Shown here: piece by piece, positions 22,586-33,847 of the stretch
How positions within the stretch are numbered: the first letter of the stretch is position 1
Layout: each line of letters opens with the position of its first letter
Assembly (NCBI GenBank): GCA_019454045.1
Contig: SKCR01021121.1
Coordinates: 1-64,000 of the forward strand
Reading direction: 5' to 3'
Source of the DNA: Zanthoxylum bungeanum
Taxonomy: Eukaryota > Streptophyta > Magnoliopsida > Sapindales > Rutaceae
DNA length: 64,000 nt
Translations under genes and position numbers: made by a program
Notes under the pieces: generated by a model
What the model was told of the DNA's origin: nothing
Seen by the model: the letters and a program-made list of their open reading frames with translations, nothing else
Database searches by the model: none

Positions 22586-22885
22586 GATTAGGGGGACGGC
22601 GATACATAACGCCCCTAGATCCTAGTTTTAAAGCCAGGATGGCGGCTTAGGTTCGTGTGCTTGGACTCTAGTTTAGAGCTTGGGTGGTAGCATAGATCCG
22701 TACCCCCAGTTCTAGTTTGTGGCTTGGGGGACAGTGATACCTAACGCCCCAAGATCACCAGTTTCAGAGACAGTAGTGGCATACTTTGGGGGACGGCGAT
22801 ACGTAACTCCCCAAAGTCATGGATTTGTACTGCTGGCTACAGTTAGGCGTATGGGGGGACGACAATACGTAACACCTTCATACGT
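22586..22885 (+). repeat. Array of short stem-loop motifs in 5' LTR
   Basis: Four to five copies of a GGGGGACGGCGATAC..TAACGCCCC motif at about 22591-22615, 22722-22752, 22785-22817 and 22853-22885, with a diverged one near 22680-22712. Several have complementary ends (for example CTTTGGGG against CCCCAAAG), so each can fold as a hairpin. The spacers have a CTAGTTT..AG..TTGG pattern. Confidence 0.8.
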
Positions 22886-23552
22886 CAAGTTTTTCAGACA
22901 TAGACATATATTTCAGATACAGTTTTCAGATTCTCAGATACAGTTTTAGTTTTCAGATTTACAGTACACAGTTTTCAAAAGCCAGATTTTTGAAAATAGT
23001 TTTTAGAAACCAGAATTTCAAAAGCAGTTTTCAGAAAGATCAGTTTTATTAAAGAGATTACATATGAAGTGATTTTTCTAAAAACTTTAGTTTTAAAGAT
23101 TTACTTATTTGTTTTGAGATTTTCAGTTTCATGTCCGCTCACTTAGATCGAATAGCGATCTAACCCCCCACTCTCAGTTTTATTTGATTGCAGGTTTTCT
23201 TGGAGGACGAGCTCATGAGATGGATACTGATGCAGTCGCTAGGGTTCAGAGTCCACCATTTCAGAGTCAGAGAGCATAACAGTCCAGTCAGAGTCAAATT
23301 AAAGTTTCATGTATACACTGGTGTTGTATAAGTCGTTATAAGTATCTGTTAATGTTTTCTAAAGAAAAGAATATTTGAGTATACAGTTTTGAGAATTAAA
23401 AGCATTTTTATATTATTGAGTTGGGTTATGGTCCTTGAGCATGATCGTGCATTTAGATGGTTTAGGATATAGTCGGGAAGTCAGAGGCTAATGGGGTTAG
23501 TATTCCTATCCCATGCCGATAACATCTCCCAGATTCGGGGATGTTACAAAGA

Positions 23553-23564
23553 TGGTATCAGAGC
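23553..23564 (+). promoter_or_regulatory. Primer-binding site, initiator tRNA-Met
   Basis: TGGTATCAGAGC four bases after the 5' LTR end, the standard site. Confidence 0.95.
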
Positions 23565-26500
23565 ATGGTCTAAGGAGTCAGTGACTGCAGTGGGTAGAGT
23601 GTTGGGGTCTTGTATACTTAGTATGTCTGGGATACTAGTATGCTGGGCACTACCTCTCCAGTATCCGATCCTCGAGTATGTCCTCAAGATCCTCAGACAG
23701 GTTAGCAAGTATTTCCAAGTCTTCTGAATTCTTTCTCCTTACTCTAGTAAGGAATCATTCCGTAATCATCCTAGATTACTCCCCGGAGCTCAGTACAAGA
23801 TAGGAAACCCGACAGTAAGGTCTTATAGAAAGTTATCAAAGGAAGTAAAAGAGAAAGAGAAAGGTTAAAAAAAAGTAAGGAAAGTGTAAGGATGCTTAAG
23901 TAACCAGAAATAAGAAAGAAAGAGATATAGAACCAGATTAGTAAGGAAACACAGAACCCATAGCAGTAAAAGAAGAATAGAGAAAGCCACAACAAGTATT
24001 AGAGTTTCCCAGTAGAAGTAAGGTTCCTTTCCTATTCAGGAAATTCTTACGAATGAATCGAATAGCCTTCGAGATCTTCTTATAGATAGTCAGTTCCCCG
24101 AGTAACGAAGAATAGCTAGAAAGATAACAGAAGTAAGAAACCTAGATTAGTCTTGAGAGCCCCAATGGTCCTAGATGCTAAAAAGGATTTAGAGAGCTCC
24201 AGATACCCAAACCCGATCCAGATCCCCAGGTAAGAAAATGAACGGTTAGTTACTTTACCCCCACATCTGATAGAGATAAGACCTCAAACTATCTACTCTT
24301 TGAACCCCCAGTGGCACAAGATAAGGAAGTTGCCCTGATGGTGCTTACCTCATACCTACCTCACATGAGGAACAGCCCTACCAGGACGCAGAACACCAAA
24401 ATAATGATATCAAAGCTCGTCGAGACATAATATGTTACTTTTAGTCCCTACACCAGAATAGGCATAGACAATTATAGAAAATCCGACGAGAGTTCACGTA
24501 GGATCTCATAAGATTGATCACTTAGAAAGAGATTAAAAAAGTTTCGAGGTTATTAGGAAAAGAACCCAGTATAGTCCAGAGAACAAGAAAAATTAGCATA
24601 AGGTTTGCATCACTAGTAAAAGTCCACAGGATTGACCAATACAGTAGAACCTAAGGATTAGCCCATCAGCCAATAGAAAACCCTAAAAGTATAAAAGAAA
24701 TGACCCGTGAGGTTGAACATATTTAGAAATAAAGAAGGTACTAGTATAGACCATAACACAACGTGCCATAGTTATGATCAGTGCCAAGAGCAAAGAGCAG
24801 AGATTTAGGAAATAGCCAGAAGAGCTAACCACCACTAGACTCAGTAGCATAGCATAGAACCAAGGAATAAGATATGGAGACAGTAAGAATGAAACAGAAA
24901 TGGCAAGAAATTTCAGTATGAACAGTGAGGTAAGAAAAGAAATTTGGAGATAATAAGATAAGTAAAGACCTCAGAGAAAGCAATGAAGAGTATTAACTTT
25001 TAAAACAATGAGTAGTTGACCAGGTCCTCGCAGAGCCAATGATAACCCTCACTTCCAGGAATACCGATTATAGGAAGTGTGCAAACACTAACCAGATCGT
25101 CACAGAGCTTAAGTGTCAAATAGAATTCAGACCATATGATCCCTATGGAATACATTTATGCTCACCCCTCAATCTAGAATTTATTAAAGAGAAGAATCAG
25201 TAGAGAAGAGCAATGAGCAGATCAGACCAATCACGAGATGGCTAGATAATCAAGTTGATGAGTTAAACAGAGCGTAGATAAGAAACACGAGATAAGATAG
25301 TCTAAAGTTAGGATGAGGCGAATAATATATGGGAATTATAAGGAGGAATAACAAGAGGGGATATAGTAGGCCCTTAAGAAGAAGCAAAGACTTAAAGGTA
25401 GAATGAGACCAGGGACAATAAATCTTAATAATATAGCAACAACATATGTAGGATTCCATGGTGTTGGGTAGAAGGACTAGGTAAGAGTGACACCTGAACC
25501 AGAGAGTTTAGTAAAGGACGTCCTAAGTAAGTAAAATTGATAGAGATCTTAGGAGAGTAAAGATTAAAGAAGTTCAAGGGATTGAGATAAGAAAGAAACC
25601 TAAGCTGCATGGTGAGTTTTTTAGGAAAGATAGTAAAGAGAGAATAGTGGTACCCAGAGAAAGGAAATAAAGACTTTAAAAAGCCAGACAGCAGGGATAA
25701 GACAAGAAAAAGTTCAGAGGCAGTACGAGGAAGTTTTTAGAACATGTGATCTTAGAAGAACTTTTCAAAATAGATAATGAGTTCGATAGTTGTACATAAT
25801 CAAAACTAAATTGGAAGAGACAACCAGACGATTTTAGCAGTAGTACCCTAGTGTAGGAAATGTTACCAGACATATATGCCCTAGAGTTCTAGGCTTATAA
25901 TTCAGCCGTATATGCAACTAGATCACCATAGCTAGAACGGTTACAGAACAAGGTCCCACCCTCTTAACCCTCGACGGATAACAATCGTAGAAACAAATCT
26001 TCAAAGTTACTTAAGGATGTTCTCAGGAATAAGTAAAAATATAGTAAAAGAAGATTAGAAGCATAAGACTTTCAGATGCAGATTAAGGATGAAATAAAGT
26101 AAGTGATGGTTCCGAATAAAAGAGTTAAGAAAGAAGTTGATAAGATGGAGTAGTGCAGAAATAAAGTAGTAGTAAAGTAATAGCTGAGATTTTAAGAAAC
26201 CAAGGTTTGATGAATGGTAAGTATGTAGAGGAAGAGGATATTTCTCAGAAGAGAAGACGAAGACATAGGCCACAAAGTTCTTAGCGTAGCATAAGACCAA
26301 ACAGAAGACAAGAAGAGTGCTAACGAAAAAAAATTAGAAGCAAAGTTTTGGAGGTTCAGTGATATTAGTAGAAGAATACCTAGTAAGAAAAAGATCCCTT
26401 GCATGTTAGTTCCTGTTAAGCACGTTAAGTACCCAGCCCCAGACTTAGTTGACCAAACCACTACGGGTTTGGGACGGCCTAAGCCACGGGTATGGGTGGT

Positions 26501-27570
26501 TTGGTAGATGTGCAGAATAGTACGGAATCAAAGAGAATAGCTGCTGTAGAGTTGCAACTAGTTTATGGAGTGAATCTTTACGGTATAATGTGTGTATATA
26601 TATTTGAGTAATGACCCTTGATAGCACTAGACTTTATAGAACAAGTCAGTAAGGAGCACCGAAACCAGATTTACAGTAGCAGTGAAAATAAGAGAGAATG
26701 AAGAAAAGAATGGAATATAGTCGGGACTGAAACGCCAACGTCTCCGATTATAGAAATAGTACAGTCTAAGTAGAAATGTGCATACAGTTCAGCTCCCAGC
26801 GAAACTACCAGACCTAAACTTCTTAGTACAACCCATTAAGTGGACAATAATAGAGGATAAAGGTACATAAGGAGTCAGATCCTACATTACAAGTTCTAAG
26901 TTATACAGAGAAGCAGAGACAATAAGTTATAGAGAGGAACCGGTAAGCAGTCTGACATTAACACATGTACGTATGTATATACCTTATAGGGTCAAAGCTG
27001 TAGTAAAAGAGCTCAGTTACAAGAAAGTGCAAATACCTTTGGAGATAAAAGATCCGTCAGTAAAGGAAGAAAAGTCTAGCCCAGTAATTAACAAATAAAC
27101 TTAGAAGGTGTTGAGTTCTTAGTAAAAAGATTCTTAAGTTATATCTCCTTTCAGACGATCATATCAAGTCTAAACAATCAAAAGCTGAAGATATAGATCT
27201 AAACTACGAACCTTGTATCCTTCGGAAGTGAAATGAGTATAATGAAAAGTCTAGAAAGTTAAATTCCTTAATACACTATAAAATTTATGACCATAGCGTG
27301 AAGTATTGAGCATGAAGTTTTGAAACAGAGCGAAGAGTCCCCTCATCGATTAAAGAATTCAGAAGTATAAGGTATGAAGCAGAAACCAAATCAAAGGAAA
27401 GACTCAAGCAAACATGAATTAGTTTACAGAGAAATACGAGTTCTAGTAAGTGAAACAAGATGGTTTCAAGTATAAAGCCACTTAAGATTGATGATCTAGA
27501 GAGAGACCGTGTACTCGGTGGTTGGTGGTGAGATTCCAAGTTTAAAAAGGATTCGAGGACGAATAATATT
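23565..27570 (+). other. Non-coding internal region of LARD-like element
   Basis: About 4 kb, strongly purine-rich on the plus strand (many AGAAAG, GTAAGA, ATAGAA runs). Reading all frames by eye, no gag, protease, RT, RNase H or integrase landmark was found; ORFs are below 100 codons. The last ~30 bases (TTCGAGGACGAATAATATTT) look like the usual chromovirus pol C-terminus. Confidence 0.7.
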
Positions 27571-27587
27571 TAAGAGGGGGGAGAATT
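27571..27587 (+). promoter_or_regulatory. Polypurine tract
   Basis: TAAGAGGGGGGAGAATT immediately before the 3' LTR start. Confidence 0.9.
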
Positions 27588-29448
27588 TGTAACGACCAAT
27601 AGTTTTACTACTACATACTGTGGTACTGTTACATACGGGACAAAGACACATAAAATAAATTATGATGAGACTCAAATATACGCATGGTGTGACTTTGAGA
27701 ACTATCGGTAAATACCTCGAAATCCCGGGACAAGACTATATAGTTTACCTTTTGGGCAGCCTGTGGTATTTGGGGCATAACATTTTATAATGAACTTATA
27801 TTTTTATGAATTTTATATCGTCGGAAAGCTGAGATCAAGACCTACAACTTCCGCGTTGAATATTTTCCCCAAATTCGGACCATAAGTTGATAAAAAAACG
27901 TAAGTCAAAATTTCGGATGAATAGTAATTTCGGGGTCAAATGGAAAAGTCTCAAATTTTCTTTCTTTTCATTTTTCTACATTCTTTTACAACTTTCTTAA
28001 TATCATTTGGTCCACACTATTCACCATTTCCAAAGAAGAAGAAGAAGAAGAAGAAGAAGAAGAAGAAGAAGAAGAAGAAGAAGAAGAAGAAGAAGAAGAA
28101 GAAGAAGAAGAAGAAGAAGAAGAAGAAGAAGAAGAAGAAGAAGAAGAAGAAGAAGAAGAAGAAAGAGAGAAAGAAGGAGGATGAAGCCAAGATAATCATG
28201 GCAACCATTGGAGGCTTGGAGGGTGAAGAAATCAAGCATGGAAAAGGTAAGAAACTCAAAACCCAAATTTTAAACAATTTGCAATTTGATTGTTGGGAGA
28301 TTAAGGTGAGTTGGTGACTTGAAATAATGAAGTTTGGGTAGTTTTGTGTTGATAAAATGTGTGTTTGGGGTAGTTTTAGAGTTGTTATTCAAGTTGATTA
28401 ATTTTGTAAGAATGATGGAATTTGATGATCTTTGAGTATTGAGAGTGTGTTATAATGATAAACTAAATGTTATAATTAACTTGTGGATGTATTGTGGATT
28501 TAGTATTTTGATTTGGATTGTGTGGGTTTTGATTTGGGGACTGTCTTCGGCAAGGCAGAATCTGCCCAGGAAGACGATCACGCTTCGCGACGTGCAGCTT
28601 GCGCCGCGTCGCGACGCAACGATTAGAAACCAAATTTTTTTAGGAAACGCGACGCGTAACCAAAAGTCAGCGTGTCGTTTTACAATTCATTGGGGAGATA
28701 AAAAGGTTCTAATAAAGAAATCCAAAGTCATGGATTTGCATTGCTGGCTACAGTTAGGCGTATGGGGGGACGACGATACATAACGCCCTCATACGTCAAG
28801 TTTTCAGACAGCGACATAGATTTCAGATACAATTTTCAAATTCTCAGATACAGTTTTAGTTTACAGTACACAGTTTTCAAAGCCAGATTTTAGAAAATAA
28901 TTTTCAGAAACCAGAGTTTCAAAGCAGTTTTCAAAAAGATCAGTTTTATTAAAGAGATTACATATGGAGTGATTTTTCTAAAAACTTTAGTTTTAAAGAT
29001 TTATTGATTTGATTTGAGATTTTCAGTTTCTTGTCCGCTCACTTAGATCGAATAACGATCTAACCCCCACTCCCAGTTTTCTTTGATTGCAGGTTTTCTT
29101 GGAGGACGAGCTCATGAGGATGGATACTGATGCAGTCGCTAGGGTTTGGAGTCCACCAGTTCAGAGTCAGAGAGCATAACAGTCCAGTCAGAGTCAAATT
29201 AAAGTTGCATGTATACACTAGTGTTGTATAAGTCGTTATAAGTATCTGTTAATATTTTCTAAAGAAAAGAATATTTGAGTATACAGTTTTGAGAATTAAA
29301 AGCATTTTTATATTATTAAGTTGGGCTATGGTCATTGAGCATGATCTTGCATTTAGATGATTTTGGATATAGTCGGGAAGTCAGAGGCTAATGAGGTTAG
29401 TATTCATATCCCTTGCGGGTAACATCTCCTAGATTCGGGGATATTACA
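27588..29448 (+). repeat. 3' LTR of LARD-like element
   Basis: 1861 bp partner of 21060-23548. It carries a long pure GAA expansion, ~50 bp absent from the 5' LTR near 27683-27720, and a ~640 bp deletion relative to the 5' LTR at about 28722, which leaves one stem-loop motif. Confidence 0.92.
28034..28163 (+). repeat. (GAA)n microsatellite, about 43 units
   Basis: Uninterrupted GAA/AAG trinucleotide tract of ~130 bp inside the 3' LTR. All long ORFs over it (poly-Lys, poly-Arg, poly-Leu, poly-Phe) are repeat artefacts. Confidence 0.97.
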
Positions 29449-29817
29449 ACAAATTTCCGCTTGGTGTGGGCTAGTTAAAGTGCTTGGCTGACGATGCTCT
29501 CAGAAATCGCATTTCCAAGAATTGGTGCTATCTAGTACTGGAATCCCCGAGTACCATAGTCGTGCCCCTATTTGTTTTTAAGTTTTTCAGTGTATGTATC
29601 GATTTTTATGAAATCAAAATAACTAAATAAATTTCAAATAATTGTATTTTTATATCATAGACCAATTGAAACGTTTCAAATTTAATTGGATAATTAGCAT
29701 AATTTTAAAACTTAACTGAGACACTTTCATAAAATTAAAAAAATAAAATAAAATCACATAAATCCAAACGAGACGCCCTGACTGGTCTCTATGTGGATAT
29801 TTCCATGCCAAGTATAT

Positions 29818-29880
29818 ACAATATTACCATCCATTTGTAATTGGTTATGAAATTTATATATGGATTTCCATCCGATATGC
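29818..29880 (+). other. Conserved ~80 bp sequence, diverged copy 3
   Basis: Shares ATTACCATCCATTTGTAATT, GGTTATGAAATTTATAT and GGATTTCCATCC with the copies at 12403 and 59157, roughly 70-75% by eye. It lies outside any element recognised here. Confidence 0.6.
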
Positions 29881-30060
29881 AATTTAGGAGCCAAAAACGT
29901 CTTTTAACCATTTAAACCAAAACCTATCCAAATATTCAGTCAAGTAAGTTTCACATGTGTTTCCATATGAATAGATCATTAGTTGACTATAACATATTGA
30001 GTTTGTGCCTCATATGTTCTCACAAATTATGTTAGAGGTGAAATTAACTCTCGATGCCAC

Positions 30061-31563
30061 TGTTGGAAATTAAAGAGCGATGTGCAACGGAAAGTACTCG
30101 AAATAAATAGAGTGTCATTCTCACACATTCAAAAATCCACATGACCATCACTTAACATGATCATATCAAAACTAAAATTACATAAAGTAAAAAAAAAACA
30201 TAAATAAAAGTAAAGAAGTGTAGGGAATAAGTTATACCTCAAATCTTCACACCAATCAAAATCGAGACTTTTATGATTGTTCCAAATGCATTCTTAAACG
30301 TTGGTATTCAATAGTTAATTAGATAATCACTAATGGAGTGACCTCTAATGATATCCAGATGAGTATAAATCCACTATGTGTATAACTCTAACCTTAATGA
30401 ACTTAGTTCAAAGACTAGGTTTGCGTGATTCAAGCACTTTAGGCTCAAGCTTTCAAACATGTAATTATAGAAACTTCACCCTAAAGTCTAATTTACAATT
30501 ACATAAGTGAACTTAATACTATTGACCTTAAAAGAGAAAGAGAAGAGAGAATGTAATTTCGTATTTGCCCAAAGACTAGCCTCAAATGGGTGTTATATAA
30601 GAAAAATTATATTATATTTCGGGTGTATATGTCATCTCTCTCACAATAGCTGGGTTCCACAACTGTGTGGGACCCAACTGTTGTGAGAGAGATGACATAT
30701 ACACTCGAAGCATGATATATTATCTCGTTATATAGAGATATTGTTAGCCAAAGCCCTAGCTAAACTTTCCATATATGTATAGGTCTTAGTTAGAAAAGGG
30801 AATCAAAATTAAATTTATCCAATGCAAAGAAAATTCTTGTAATCACAATGAATTTATTCCCTTGAGTTAAAATTGTAGCAGCAATAAAACAAGTTGTCGT
30901 TTTATTCCAAACCAGCCCACTATTTGCCAAAACAGTTTAGTAAAAAATAGCTTGCATTTTGACAAAAAATCCTGGCTGATTTGTAAATCAGTTGTCGTAA
31001 ATTCTCTAATATATAGTGTATATGTAGGAGAGACATGTCCCTTTAAGTAGTGGCTTATGGGAAAGACACAAGAATGTAGGGACATGCCATCTAAATTAGA
31101 AAATGTGCATCTCTAGACTTTCTTAGGCTTTAGGAAAGGATATAACCCTTAGGGGGATTACACCCTAAGCTAAAGGGTGTCCCAATGGCACCCTCTATAT
31201 ATAGGAGCCTTGGTTTCATTCTAAAGGCATCCAAAAAATATTATTATTTCATACATTGTCTAGAGAGTCAAGAGAGAGTTTCCTCCATTTTTTCCTTGTT
31301 CAAGTTCTTGTGAAAGGAGGGCCCCTTAAACAAAAAGTATCTAAGTAATCCTGTGAGAACGTTAGTCACAAGACATCCGTAGAGCACCGAGGCGGGGCTA
31401 ATAAGTTCTTAAAGACAGAGGCAACTCGACTTGGTTTAAGAATTAACATCTTCTACAACATATTTTTCAAATTTTTCTAAGTTTCAATTGATTGCATATT
31501 TATTTTTATTAGTTTGCTTGAATTATGTATGCTAAAAAAAAATTATAACACATCCTACTAACA
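30061..31563. repeat. LTR-retrotransposon debris
   Basis: At 30047-30066 the stretch CTCGATGCCACTGTTGG resembles the complement of a tRNA-Met primer site followed by an LTR end (GATACCAC/TGTTGG), suggesting a decayed minus-strand element. A second block, 30742-31563, starts TGTTAGCC and ends CTACTAACA, with a TATATATAGG box near 31193-31202, as in a plus-strand LTR, but no target duplication or partner was found. No coding sequence was seen. Confidence 0.35.
30617..30708. repeat. Near-perfect ~45 bp inverted repeat
   Basis: Left arm about 30618-30661 and right arm about 30665-30708, separated by only a few bases; about four mismatches. The arms share GTGTATATGTCATCTCTCTC and its complement. 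It would form a long hairpin in RNA or a cruciform in DNA. Confidence 0.9.
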
Positions 31564-31802
31564 ATTTTAAGAACTTATTAATTTAATCTTTGTGTTGTAA
31601 AATATTTTTTTGTGTTATAAAATTTATGCATGATTAAGTGGTTAAAATTATTTTTGTATGATTCATGTATATTGTCCGATTATTAAATTATTGAAGTTAT
31701 TATGAAATTAGATGGAAAATAAAACAGCAAACTAATGTTGATTCAAAGCATACATGCATTATTACCTAAATTGAAGGCATGCGTCAGAAATAAAATAATA
31801 AT

Positions 31803-32309
31803 TGTTTGCGCAATTTTTATGCGTGAAGAAAGAAGAGCGTGTAAGGTTCAAACCTCCTGAGACAAAGTCCCAGCAAGGGGCGTTTGATTGAGTGAATAAG
31901 CCTCCAAGGGGCGCAAGCACACAAGTTACAGTCCTAAAGTTACAATCTAAGAAATGAAAAATAAAAATATGCTCATTTGAGTCTTCATTTGATCGGGGTT
32001 TCTCTCTTCCCATATGTAAGCTTTTATAGTGAAGTTTGTCAGCCGTTTTAGGCGGTTCCAGTAACTCCCTGCAGTTGCTGGATCATGCCTGTAAACGCTG
32101 AGCTGCGCGTCTCAACTGTTTGGTTGTGGAGGAAAACTGTCCAACTGTCATGATCGTGGAAGTAATCGCATCATGGGTTTTCGTCCTAACCGCTGGTCCG
32201 GTCGCCCCAAGCTCTTTGTCGCCCTTCGGTCCATCGCCCTTCTTCCCTTCGCTCTTTCTTTAGTCCCAGGGCAATTTCGTTCTATGGTGGAGATTTTCGT
32301 CTGTTAACA
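31803..32309 (-). repeat. Tat LTR 1 (3' LTR, subtype A)
   Basis: 507 bp, TGTTAACAGACG..GCGCAAACA in the minus sense. It shares diagnostic bases with LTR 3 (TGTAAACGCTGAG, CTTCCCATATGTAAG) and lacks the ~29 bp duplication of LTRs 2 and 4. Its outer flank ATAAT belongs to the outer insertion. Confidence 0.93.
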
Positions 32310-32326
32310 ATTGTCCCCCAAATTTA
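32310..32326 (-). promoter_or_regulatory. Polypurine tract (Tat)
   Basis: The minus strand reads AAATTTGGGGGACAAT directly before LTR 1. Confidence 0.85.
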
Positions 32327-33847
32327 CCTTGATTGCACTAGAAGTGAAGATCGAGGTGAATTTTTAGTCTTCCATCCCGGTTCGTTCTTTCCTCGTTTCA
32401 GGGAAGGCCACTACGCCAACCGAGGGTTGTTCTGACGGACGTTCCCTTTCGCCCTCAGCTAGCCCGTTTTGATGGACCGACCCATCATTCGGCTAATCCC
32501 TCAGTCTATAGAATCTCCCCCAGTCGATAGAATCTGAGGAGCGAATTTTCGAACAGAGAAGACGAAACGGCGTATGTATTGGAGTGATAGAAACTTGTAT
32601 GATCACCTATTTCCGCCTTCGGTCGGCCCATCATTCGACCAATCCCCAGTCTATAGAATCCGAGGTCCCAGGTAAGCAGCATGCTCCGCGTAGAGAAGCT
32701 CAGGCAAGCTGTTGTTAACGAGCGTAACCCATTCGCAACTCGGGAGGTGCAGTGCCTTCCACACAAAGGACCTCAGACAATTTCTCGCTAACGGACGCAG
32801 CCAATCCACAACCTTAAATTTCATTTCACACCTTACACCATGTGGATGGCCGTTAGCGAGTCTTCTTACATTCCATTTCACACCTTACTAAAGAGAAGCT
32901 TCCACCTCTGGTGGCCTATGTTTCATGCAGAGTTTTTCCTTTTTCTAACTCTGCTCTGCCTCTTCCGATCTTTTCCTTCTCATTTTCGGGACTCTGTTTG
33001 ACTATGGAGAGTCTGGTTAGTAAGTTTGGCCTTTAAATAGGTGGTGATGAGACCTTGCAAAATTGCCTTTTCATTTTCACCCTTTTATATACTCCCAAGC
33101 CATGGTACTATTGTCACGTGAAGGGTTTTTCCACGTGCTGTCTGATCGATTGGATTTCCCCATTTTATATACTCCCAAGCCATGGTACTGTTGTCACGTG
33201 AATGGTTTTTCCACGTGTTGTCTGATCGATTGGAGGGGCTCCCTGCCCAAAGTCTGGTCCTCTGCCAGAGTAAACCCATGGCCTGATGGTATTGTCATAT
33301 CAGTCTTCGCTACTTGTGTTAATAATGGAGAAAGCTTGGGCGACGTCTTTGGAAAGTGTAGTGTTGACACCTGTTCTTGGCCGATTCTGAAGACCGATGT
33401 TAAGATTTTGAGGCTCGACCGATCTGCTGGAGGCCGAAGTAGCGAGGTCGAGCGAAGTAAATTCGGGGTTAGACTCTTCGCCCTATAGTTTGTCGGGCCG
33501 TCCTTTAGAGTTCTACGTGAACCCATCATATCTGTAACAAATGTGCGGCCTTTTCCTATAGGTTTCATCACGAGACCCATTTAAGAGCCGTTTTTTACGT
33601 CACTTTTGTGTTTCCTTCCGTCGCACGTCACTTGTGCAGTGAGTTGCATTCGAACACCTGTCTAGGGCAACTTTCTATCCTTTTCCATTTTCCCATTGCT
33701 TTCACTCCTCGACGATTCATGTTGCGACAGCTGTCCCAGGTTAAACCCTTCGTCTGTTCATAAGGCTTCATCCCCCTATGTTTATCGCTATACCCTCAAC
33801 TCTTTCTGCAAACTCGCTTTTACTGCTTTCTTGATCTTTTGTCATCA
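32327..33847. other. Spacer between 3' LTR and antisense gene
   Basis: 1.5 kb without a convincing ORF. It contains a direct repeat around CCCATCATTCG..AATCCC..AGTCTATAGAATC (32482-32515 and 32628-32662) and an exact-period 80 bp tandem duplication at 33083-33235. The plus-strand sequence next to the antisense gene start is pyrimidine-rich, as in plant 5' leaders. Confidence 0.6.
33083..33235 (-). promoter_or_regulatory. Tandem G-box/TATA module, copy in left Tat half
   Basis: Two 80 bp units, each with two CACGTG G-boxes and, downstream on the minus strand, TATATAAAAG (complement of CTTTTATATA). The order G-boxes then TATA on the minus strand looks like a small duplicated promoter pointing towards the 3' LTR. 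The same arrangement recurs at 51649-51801. Confidence 0.55.

Larger units (their letters stand above)
21060..23548 (+). repeat. 5' LTR of LARD-like element
   Basis: 2489 bp. Compared with the 3' LTR it retains ~640 bp (about 22168-22812) that the 3' LTR lacks, and its GAA tract is interrupted. A short shared open frame starts at the ATG at 21667 (MATIGGLEGEEIKHGKGKK) in both LTRs, with GGTAAG at its end. Confidence 0.92.
21060..29448 (+). mobile_element. Non-coding Ty3/gypsy-type LTR element (LARD-like)
   Basis: Complete 8.4 kb plus-strand element: 5' LTR 21060-23548, tRNA-Met primer site 23553-23564, ~4 kb internal region, polypurine tract 27571-27587, 3' LTR 27588-29448. The termini are TGTAACGAC..TTACA and the 5 bp target duplication ACAAA is perfect (21055-21059, 29449-29453). 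The TGTAACGAC start and the GAGGACGAA..GGGGGGAGAATT end of the internal region resemble plant chromoviruses (Tekay-like). The internal region has no recognisable gag or pol, so it is either a large retrotransposon derivative or very decayed. Confidence 0.92.

Noticed and set aside
28007..28277. Long poly-Lys, poly-Arg, poly-Leu and poly-Phe ORFs
   Set aside because: They are six-frame translations of the GAA microsatellite; the same applies at 21459-21746.
31840..31870. tRNA or SINE B-box-like GGTTCAAACC in the Tat LTRs
   Set aside because: No matching A box or cloverleaf; it is part of the LTR in all four copies.
33194..33580. 128-codon minus-strand ORF, repeated at 51301-51687
   Set aside because: Conserved between the two Tat copies only as expected for duplicated DNA; no domain recognised, and overlapping ORFs on the opposite strand are equally long.
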